Assembly (NCBI GenBank): GCA_017935805.1
Contig: JAGBGV010000348.1
Location: 1-13,736 of the forward strand
From: Clostridia bacterium
GTDB taxonomy: Bacteria; Bacillota_A; Clostridia; Oscillospirales; CAG-272
Direction of reading: 5' to 3'
Length of the DNA stretch: 13,736 nucleotides
Shown in pieces: positions 1 through 10,000 of the stretch. A program made the translations under genes and the position numbers. The first letter of the stretch is position 1; each line of letters starts with the position of its first letter. The notes beneath the pieces were generated by a model. That model was not told the origin of the DNA, searched no databases, and was given only the letters and a program-made list of their open reading frames with translations.

Positions 1-1020
1 GTGTCTACCGGCGGATTGATGTCTGAAATCAACATGCGAAGAAAATATGCTTCGCTCCCCACTGACGATGTAAATAACAGCTATATCAAAACCTTTGTTT
101 CCGATGCCAATCGCTTTTTCAGTACAGCTGAAGGAGACGATGACGCATATACCAAGTGGAAAGACTTGAGTACAAGAGCCGACACGATCAGCGGTTGGCT
201 CTACAAAAACAGAACGAACCTCGACAGTAAAACATACGAAAGTATCAGCAGCGCTGTCAAGACCTTCGCGGACGCAACAAAAGGATATTCGCAGTTTTCG
301 TCTGAAGATGATTATATGAGAGCTGTGAGCGGATGGCTCAACAATGAAGCACCAACCAATGAAAAAACAGTCGCCGCAAGACAGGAATACTACGATAAAA
401 ATGCCTCTCTCGCAAAAGAGATTGACGAGGATTTGCCTTGGTATGTAAACGGCGTTACACCTAATTTCATTGAGGATTTGTTTCTTTCGGACGAAGAAGA
501 AGGTCGCCGTGATGAAATGGAAAGACTGATCGCCGAAAACAAGAGATACACAAGAGGTCAAGGAACAATCGACAAGTATTATCAGCCGGAAACATCGGAA
601 TTTATACAGTTGGCAGCAAACAGAACCCACAAGAATGCCACAAAAGAGGAGCTGTGGAATTATGATATGTCTGTAATGGCAGGCAGTACCGCACTTAACA
701 ATGGCGGATATTTTGATGATAACGGGAATATCCGAAATAGCAAAGGCGAAATCGTCATGCAGGCAAATGCTCCTCTCGTCACCGACAAGCTCGGCATGTT
801 CCTCTCTGCGAGTGATGATGATATCGCGGAAGGATATGCCCGCCTTATGGCAACAAACGGCAACTATACCGACACATGGGAAAACCTCATGCAGGAAGGC
901 GACGTAAACGCTTGGAGAGAACTCACTGATTATGAAGTGAGCCTCTATTATTACTATCTCAACACCGAAGGTCAGAAAAAAGCGTATGAATTCCTTGAGG
1001 CTATGACAACCGAACTCACA
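1..1020 (+). other. Helical N-terminal region of the giant protein
   Basis: Residues 1-340 are charged and rich in Asp, Glu, Asn, Tyr and Ala, with no signal peptide, no membrane segment and no enzyme motif that I recognise. A run of four tyrosines follows a Ser-Leu pair near residue 318. The composition suggests alpha-helical packing, like the N-termini of large virion or ejected proteins, but no function can be assigned from sequence alone. Confidence 0.45.
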
Positions 1021-4000
1021 CGCAGAGAGACACAGAAACGCACAGAAGCAATCAATGATGCAAGCGTGCCGGCACAGATCGCACTCAATATCGCATCGAT
1101 TCCCATGAGCGTCGTGGGCGGCGCCGTCGGTCTTATCGATAATGCTGCGAACATCGTTCATGGCAAGGATATCAACCCTTATTCAAGAGCGCACAGCTTC
1201 AGCAACGCAGCAGGCGCTATCAGAGAAGACACGGCAAAAGATATTGATACAGCGACCGGAGGTGCCGCGATTCCGTGGCTTGATTTCACGCTTGGCGACG
1301 CATATCAAGCAGGCATGTCCTTCGCGGATTCCGCGCTCGCGGCTCTCGTTCCTTACGGTATTGGCGAGGTCCTTTTGGCTTCCGGAGCTGCGACTTCTGA
1401 AATGAAAGAGCTTTATGAGAGAGGTGCTACAACCGGACAGATGCTCACCGGCGGCACTCTTGCTTTTGCGGCAGAAGCTGTATTTGAACACTTCTCCATC
1501 GGTGAACTCAAGAAGATCAAGAATATGGACGAAAAGGCGGTCAAGAATCTTTTTGACGGCTTTACAAGATCTCTTATCATGGGCAGTGTTGAAGCAAGCG
1601 AAGAAATGGCGACCGAAATCGCAAACACAATCAGCGACGCGCTTGTTATGGGCAGTCAGTCTGATTGGGTGGATTTCGAGACATTCACAAAGAATGTGCT
1701 GAACGCCGGTCTCGGCGGCTTCCTTTCCGGCGGTGTCGGCGGTGGTGTGGCATCGACCGTTAACAATGCACAATATCAGAAATACGTCAAAGAATACGGT
1801 CAGAGCATCATCGACCAAGACGGTGTTGAGAATTTGCAGACACAAGCCTCTGAGATCATCGGCGACAAATCCGTTTCCAAGCTCTCACAAAAGGTTGCAA
1901 CCAAACCAAGCGCGAAGAACGTCGGCAGACTTGCGACGAAGATTCAGATTATTACCTCCGCAAAAAACAAATCCGAAGTGGCAGCGGAATTGGAGGAGAA
2001 AGGTCTTTCCAGGAAAGAAGCACAGAAAGTTTCTGATTTCGTAGAAAAGGTATCCGAAGGCTACGAAGCGACTGCCGAGGAAACTGCCGAGATCGAAAAA
2101 ATCACAGACAAGCTCCCGGATGTTATTCCGAAAGATGAAGGTACGGCACAGGCTGTTCAGACACCCGAAGAACGTAACGCAGAGGTAGCGGAAATCAAAC
2201 AAACAACCGAGAATGTACCCGAAACTGAAAGCGCCACAGAGAGCGTTTTGGAAGCCTCCGAAGATATTGATGAGGAAGAAAGACCTGTTTCCCTTGAGGA
2301 TGCCTCCAAGAAATATGGAGCGCAGGCAGGCGCTATGGTCCACACCTATATCGAAAGGCAGGACGTAGCGAAATACGACGCTGCATATCAGATCGCCTAT
2401 GACATGGGCAAAAGCGGCGTTTCCCTTTCCTATGCTATGAACAGTAAATCGACCGCATATCTTACGGAATCGCAGAGAAAGATTGCGTACGAGACGGGCG
2501 CCAATGCTTCTGACAGCGAAGCTGCTGCAAGGGACGCCGAGAATAAGAAAGCTGCAAACGGCAAAACCGGGCGCAGAATCGGCGCCGTGAAGGGCGAAGG
2601 TGTTACGATCTCCGATCTTAAAAAGACTTTCAATGACACGCAGAACACGGCATACAAGCTCCTTTCCACCTATGCGGAAGCAACCGGCATTGATATTGTG
2701 CTTTTCAAATCCGAAGCGAACGCAGACGGACAATTTGAAGGCGCACAAGGCAGGTTCAAGTGGAAAGATAACACCATCTACATTGACATCAATGCAGGAC
2801 TTAACAACACAGATAGCGTATTAGACCTCGCACAATACACCATGCTTCGAACTTTTTCCCACGAATTTACACATTTTCTTGAAAAATGGAATCCCGTGAG
2901 GTATAATGAATTCAGAAAAGTGGTGTTCGATACGCTGACAGAGCGCGGTGAGAACGTTGACGTTCTTATTACCGAGAAGATGGAACAGGACGCAAGCGGA
3001 AAGATGACCTATGACGAGGCGAGCCGAGAGGTAGTCGCTGAGGCTATGACGGATATTCTTCCCGATGTGAACTTCGTGCAGGAGCTTGCAGAGAACCACA
3101 AGAACATATTTGGGAAGCTTCTTGAAAAGCTCAAGGAATTTCTTGCTGACCTCAAAGCATACTTCTCCACTCTTGAAGGAAACAGCCCCCGACAGGCAAA
3201 CGCCCTCAAAGAGCAGGTTGGAGCCGCTGTGCATTATGTGGAAAGCATTGTGAAGCTCTTTGACAAGGTAGCTGTGGAAGCTGTGGAAACCTATCAGATG
3301 ACTGTTGCGACAGAAGTTGAAACCAATGAAACAGTTGGTGAATCAGTTGGTGAAACTGCCGTTGCAGTTGGTGAATCCACCGACCATTACGATCACTTCT
3401 CTATCACGGATAATACGGAGTTTGGATCTCTTGAAATCACATTTGACGGAAAGCCTCCGCAGGCTGTACGCGACGCGATGAAGGAGAGAAATTTCCGTTG
3501 GCACAAGGTGAAAGGCGTATGGTTTGGCAAGGGAGACCGCGCGGAAATTGCCACCGCTATTCAAAATGCGTATGCAGCAGAAGCAAAGGCAGATACGGAG
3601 GTAAAGGAAAATGCCGAACAGAGAACAGAATTCAAAGATGAACAAGGCAGCACGTCTCATGGAAATGAAGAAGGCTTACAAAGAGCATCTGAAGAAGAAG
3701 GAAAACGATCCAACGTACAGAGCGGAATCGGAGAAAGCCAAGAACACGCTGAAGAAACTTACTCTATTCGGGAAGGACAACGAGGGCTAAATAATAAACG
3801 TTTCCCGGACGATGCATTTATCATTCCTCAGAATGGTTCTGTTGAGGAAGAAGAATATAAAAAGCTTTCTGAATATGGTATTGAGGGGTACGTTGTCAAA
3901 AAAGATGCTTGGGACAGGGGCGAATTGCCCTCATTTGCAAACAACGGTCGTATTTATATCCGCGAAGGTCTTACTGAAAAAAATCGTGGAGAGATCGTGC

Positions 4001-7000
4001 CTCACGAGGCAACGCATGTTATGAAGCATCTTGGCTATCAGCCGTATTTGGATTTTATTGAACGTACCGCTGAAATGGTGAACACATCAACCAAAGAAGG
4101 GCTTATTTTGATTGAAAACGAAGCCGAACATTACAATATTGATGTAATGAATGTCGATGAAAATGCACTCGATGAAAATGCCATCAAAGATATATATGAC
4201 ACTATATATGACGAAATCAATGCAACAATGTACGGAGGTTATGCAGCAGGTAAAATTGTTAATGACCTTCGAACATTTTTAGAAAAAGCTTTTTATGACT
4301 TTGATGCTTACATCAAAGAGCTTTCCGATATTCACGAGCAGTTCAAAAAAGTAAATAAGCCTGCTTCCGACTTCGAGACCGCTTTTTGGAACGCAAGCCA
4401 AGAGGAACGCGACGAGGTAGTTGAAGCAATCAATGCGAATACCAACAAATTTACTCACATGAGAACCGAGTTTCGCGGAGAAGATCAGAACCGCACCATA
4501 AACGAGGAGGAAAACCAAAATGGCACAGAAAATGCTGATAACCAAGGAACAGTATCACGAACTCACGCCGATAGGCAAGGAGATTCACGAGTATTGGATG
4601 AAGTGGAAACCGGAGATGTATCGAGAGATGTACAAAGAGGGGACACTTTGGACGACGCTGTACAGCGAGAGCGAGAGACTGCACGAGATGATCATTCAGA
4701 TGATGCAGGACGGAGCGAGCGAGGACATGGCGAAGGAAGTGGCGAGAGCGCAGATCTACGACGAGATGATGGACTGACACCCGAAGAAGCCTCCCAAAAG
4801 GCAGAACAGCTCCATGAGGAAGTTAAGGAGCAGATCGAGCAGCAGTCAACCGAAACACCGAAGGGCAGAAACTTCGTTATCGGAGACAGCCTTTCCCTTC
4901 CGAACGGCGACAAGGCAAGATACAAGGTCAACGTAGCGGCGATCCGTCTTGTCAAGAAGCTTGAGGCAGAGGGACGCTATGCAACAGAGTTTGAACAGCA
5001 GCTCCTTTCTAAGTATGTTGGGTGGGGCGGTCTCGCAAACGTATTTGACGAAAGAAAAGCGGATTGGAGCGCAGAATACAAGGAACTGAAAGAACTCCTC
5101 ACTGACGAAGAATACGCGGCTGCGCGCGGATCTACGCTTAACGCGCACTATACCGATATTTCCGTTATCAAGGCTATGTATGACGGTCTTGCAAAGCTTG
5201 GATTTGACGGCGGTCGTATGCTTGAGCCTTCTTCCGGCGTTGGTAACTTCGTAGGCGCTATGCCTGCGGAAATGAGCGCGAAGGTCAAGAGTTGGACTAT
5301 GGTGGAGCTTGACAACATCACCGGTCTGATTGCGAAATACCTCTATCCGAACGCTGACGTCAGAATCCAAGGATTCGAAAAAGCAAATATACCGAACAAC
5401 TTCATGGATGTTGCTATCTCTAATGTTCCTTTCGGAAACTTCCCGATCACGGACAAAGCATATCCAAAGAAGGTAACAAGCTCCATTCATAACTATTTCT
5501 TTGCGAAAACGCTCGACAAGGTACGTCCCGGCGGTATCGTGATGTTTATCACATCTTCCTACACCATGAATAGCAAGGACACCACCGTTCGCCGCTATAT
5601 CATGCAGAGAGCTGACCTTCTCGGCGCTATCAGACTTCCCGACACAGCTTTCAAGGGTAACGCAGGAACTGAGGTTGTAACGGATATTCTCATTCTCAAA
5701 AAGAGAGCTGCGAACACTCCTTATGCAGGCGAGAACTTCCTTGAAGCACCGTACTCTTATCCCGTCAAGGGTAATTACTACGGCGCGAATATCAATGATT
5801 ATTTCACCGAACATCCCGAAATGGTCCTCGGTACACCTTCCATGGACGGCGGCATGTACCGTGGTGGCTCTTTGACATACAAAGCGCTTGAAGGCAAAGG
5901 AAGCCTCGCAGATCAGATCCGTGAAGCATTTACCCATATCAATGGCAAAATGGACTACACGGCAAGCATTTCGCCCGAAAAGACCAACTTTGCCGTGGAA
6001 AGAGCAAGCAAAAAGACAAAGCAGAATGGTTTTGTTTCAAGAGAGGGCAAAATCTTTCAGAATCAAGACGGTTCCCTTGTCCCGGTTGAAGTAAATGCCA
6101 AGGTAGCAGAACGCATCACCGGTATGCTTGAAATCCGCGATGCAAAAAAGAACCTTCTGAACTATCAGCAGCAGGGACTGAAAGAATCCGAAATCAAGAA
6201 AGCGCGTCAGACGCTCAATAAGCTTTATGATACTTATGTCAAGAAATATGGTTATCTCAATGCTCCTGCGAACAAGAAAGCATTTAAGGAAGATCCCGAC
6301 TGCTATTCTCTGTTCGCCCTTGAAAATTGGGACAACGAGAAGAAGAAGGCAACAAAAGCTGACATCTTCGCAAAGAACACCGTTACACCTAACCGCACCG
6401 TAACATCGGCAAAAGATGTTCCCGAAGGTCTTATCGTATCTGTTAACCAAACGGGTGGCGTTGACGTCGCACTCATTGCGCGTCTCACCGGCAAGGCTGA
6501 GGACGATGTAAGACGAGAGCTTATTGATTCGAGACTTGCATACAAGAATAGAAGCGGCGCACTTGAAACCGCAGAAAGCTATCTTTCCGGTAATGTCCGC
6601 GCAAAGCTTCGTGATGCCGAGGCAATGGCTCCGATGGATGCAGACTATCAAAAGAATGTGGAAGCGCTGAAAGCGATCGTTCCGAAAGATGTTTCCTATC
6701 AAGAGATTGCCGTTCAACCCGGTACACCGTGGATTCCGAACAGCGTATATTCTGACTTCGCAGCATATATGCTCGGTGGCCGAAATACCGAGCGGAGAAC
6801 AGATGTAGATGTTACGAGAAACCCCGAAACGGGCAACTTCACCGTAGAGCTGAAAAGCGCACGCCTCAAGCACAGCGCAAACAACACGCAGAGATGGGGT
6901 ACTCCGAGACGATCTTTCCTTGATCTCTTTGATTCCATGCTCAACAGTAAGAGTGTTGCGGTCAAGATCAAGCTTGACGACGGCACCTCTATCGTTGACA

Positions 7001-10000
7001 AGGACGCAACGGCGGCAGCGAACGAAAAGATCGAGAACATCACAAAGGAATTTTCCGAATGGCTGTGGAAAGATGAAGCAAGACGCACAGAGCTTGCAGA
7101 GCTTTACAATGAGACGTTCAATTCCATTGTTACTCCGAAATATAATGGCGATCATCTAACCGTCAACGGCGCGAACGCAAATAAACCTCTCCGTCCTCAT
7201 CAAAGAGATGCGGTACAGCGTATTATCTCCTCCGGCGGTAATACCCTTCTCGCTCACAAGGTAGGCGCAGGTAAGACTTACGAAATGGCAGCAGCTGCTA
7301 TGAAGCTCAAAGAGCTTGGACTTGTCAAGAAGCCTATGTTTGCCGTTCCGAAATCCCTTGTGGCTCAGTGGGGTAATGAATTTATCGACTTCTTCCCGAC
7401 GGCAAAACTCCTTGTGGCTGATGAGACGGACTTTACAGCTGCTAACAGAAAAACATTTATGAACCGTATTGCCAACGGCGATTATGACGCGGTTATCGTT
7501 TCCTATGAACAGTTTGAAAGACTTCCCATGTCGGATGACTTCACAAGAGAACTTTACAGGGAGCAGATCGACAGCGTTATCGCAGCGATTGAGGAAGCGA
7601 AAGCAGAAAAGGGCGACAAGGCTCTTTCTGTCAAGGACCTCGAAAAGAAACGTAAATCCTTGCAGGCGAAGATCGACAAGCTCAGCGATTCCGCAAAAGA
7701 CGAGGGCAATATTGACTTTGAAGAACTCGGCATCGATTCCCTCTTTGTCGATGAAGCGCACAACTTCAAGAACCTTTTCTACACCACCTCTATGACCAAT
7801 GTTTCCGGACTTGGCAATAAGGACGGTTCCAAACGTGCCTTTGACCTTTACACAAAGGTCAGATACCTGCAAAAGCTCAACGGCGGTCGCGGTATTGTAT
7901 TTGCTACCGCTACACCCGTTATGAACTCCATAAGCGAAATGTATATCATGCAGAAATATCTGCAACCCGACGTACTAAATCAGCTCGGACTTTCCACCCT
8001 CGATGCTTGGGCAAAGCAGTTCGGTGAGGTCGTCAACGGCGTAGAAATCAAACCGAGTGGACAAGGCTACCGCATCAAACAAAGCTTCTCTCGCTTCAAG
8101 AATACGAGCGAATTGCAGCTGCTTTTCCGTAACTTCACGGACGTGCTGACCGATGTTCCCGGTCTCAAGATTCCGAAGATGAAGGGCGGAAAAGTGAATG
8201 TCGTTGTATGCGAGCCGGGACAGTTCCAAAAGGACTACATGAAGGAGCTTGAACAGAGAGCTGACAATGTTAAGAATGTTGATCCCTCTGTGGATAACAT
8301 GCTGAAAATCACCTCTGACGGTAGAAAGATTTCCTATACACAGCGTATGATTGATCCTTCCCTCCCTTATGAGGAAGGATGCAAAATCTATCGCTGCGCG
8401 GACAATGTTGTGAAAGCTTACGAAGGAAGCGCGGATATTAAGGGTACGCAGCTTGTATTCTGCGATATGGCAACGCCGAAGGGCAAGAGCAAAACAGAAA
8501 CCTCCGACACAGACACCGATTCCGAAATGGATATGGAAAGCGCAAGGCTCTATGATGATATTAAGATGCGACTTATCGAGGGCGGAATCCCGGCGAAAGA
8601 AATCGCCTTTATTCATGAAGCGGACACCGACCAAAAGAAAAAGAAGCTTTTCGCAGACGTGAACGAAGGCAAGGTCCGTGTGCTTATCGGCTCCACCGGC
8701 AAAATGGGTGTTGGTATGAACGCGCAGAAGCGTATCGTTGCTATTCACCACCTTGATGCACCTTGGAGACCGGGCGATGTGGAACAGCGAAACGGCAGAG
8801 CTTACCGACAAGGCAACATCAATGAGGAAGTAGAATGCTTCACCTATGTTACTGAGGGAAGCTTTGACGCTCGTTTGTGGGACATTCTCGAAAGAAAGCA
8901 GAATTTCATCAATCAGATCATGAACGGCGAGAACATTGGACGAGAGACCGAGGACACCGGAGAGGTAACACTTTCCGCAGCTGAGGTCAAAGCGCTTGCT
9001 TCCGGTAGCCCGCTCATCATGGAGCAGGTACAGCTTGACACCGATATTAAGAAGCTTGAAAGCCTTCAGAGAGCGCATCGCTCTGCTATCAGAAGCGCTG
9101 CCGAGAGACTTGAAACTGATAAAGGCACCATTGATATTCTCAAGAGAAAAATCGCAAGCGGTAAAGCTGATATGGCATCTACGGTGGATACCTATTCCGA
9201 AGGCAAATTCGCCATCAATATCGGCAAGCAGAAGCTCACCGATAAAAAGGAAGCAGGTGCCGCGCTTGTGGTAGAAGCGACCGCGAAAGCGACCGTACAA
9301 AGCTATACCGCCATCGGTACATTCGCAGGCTTTGAAATGCGCGTTATCAAGACCGACGAGGGCATCAAGGGCATGCTGCAAGGCAAGCAAAGCTATCCTT
9401 TCAATGTATATCCCGGTAATGCCACCTTCGGTATCACCCATCTTATCAATGTTGTCGAGAGTATTTCTGAAAGCGTGAACAAATGGAACGCACAACTGAA
9501 AGCGACCGAGGATGACCTTGCGGAGCAGGAAAAGCTCATGAATGAACCTTTTGCAAAGCAGGCAGAGCTTGATAAGAAGCGCCTGCGATTCAAAGAGGTC
9601 ATGGATATTCTCAATCCCAAGGAGGAACAGTCCGCCGCGAGCTTGGATGATGAAAACGTTCAAGAGCAAACCTCGAAGTATCTTGGAAAAGAACAACATC
9701 AGCAACGCACCAACACGTTCACCGACCGCGAGGTGCTTGAGCTGGCGGCGAAAGATATTCGTTTGAGCGAACTTACCGAGGCGGAGCAGAATGCGCTCGG
9801 TATCTTCGAGGAACGCCTTGACAAACTCAAGAAGCTCCAAGAAGAAAGAGCCGAACAAGGCAGACTGTATAAGGATCAACAGTTTGGCGTAAAGGTAGAC
9901 AGAAATGCTGCTGCCGAGACACTTAACCGAATGAAGGTGCTTGACGATCAGATCAAGAGGGCAACAGCCGATGTTCTAACCGTAGAAGAAAAAGAGGTAC

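Noticed and set aside
10..21. GGCGGA followed by ATG 19 as the true start of the giant gene
   Set aside because: Only 3 bases separate the purine-rich stretch from ATG, too close for good initiation. The start was left as the first codon, with uncertainty stated.
701..907. 68-codon frame +2 ORF within the N-terminal region
   Set aside because: No ribosome binding site, Ser/Arg/Met-rich shadow composition, and the giant frame shows normal codon use here.
3812..4024. 70-codon plus-strand ORF within zincin 2
   Set aside because: The giant frame encodes the HEATH zincin over the same bases; the alternative product has shadow composition and no ribosome binding site.
4451..4780. 109-codon minus-strand ORF opposite the TnpV-like ORF
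   Set aside because: It is the in-register shadow of frame +2, and is useful only as evidence for the codon bias of that frame. Its His/Leu/Arg-rich product is not protein-like.
4846..5937. 363-codon open frame on the minus strand opposite the methyltransferase
   Set aside because: Codon-register shadow; the sense strand here carries conserved methyltransferase motifs.
6037..7155. 372-codon open frame on the minus strand
   Set aside because: Also a codon-register shadow of the giant gene, with a Cys-rich implausible product.
9619..9625. AAGGAGG inside the giant gene at the join to the C-terminal module, as a possible third nested or internal start site
   Set aside because: The nearest start codons (TTG 9643, ATG 9647 and ATG 9650) are 17 or more bases away, too far for normal initiation. 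The frame +2 ORF there has a Ser/Arg/Pro-rich shadow composition. It could be a relic of an ancestral gene start but cannot be supported.
7975..9879. 634-codon open frame on the minus strand opposite the helicase region
   Set aside because: It is in exact codon register with the giant gene and stays open because that gene rarely uses TTA, CTA or TCA codons. Its product is Phe/Leu/Cys/His-rich with no recognisable domain, and the sense strand encodes intact helicase motifs.
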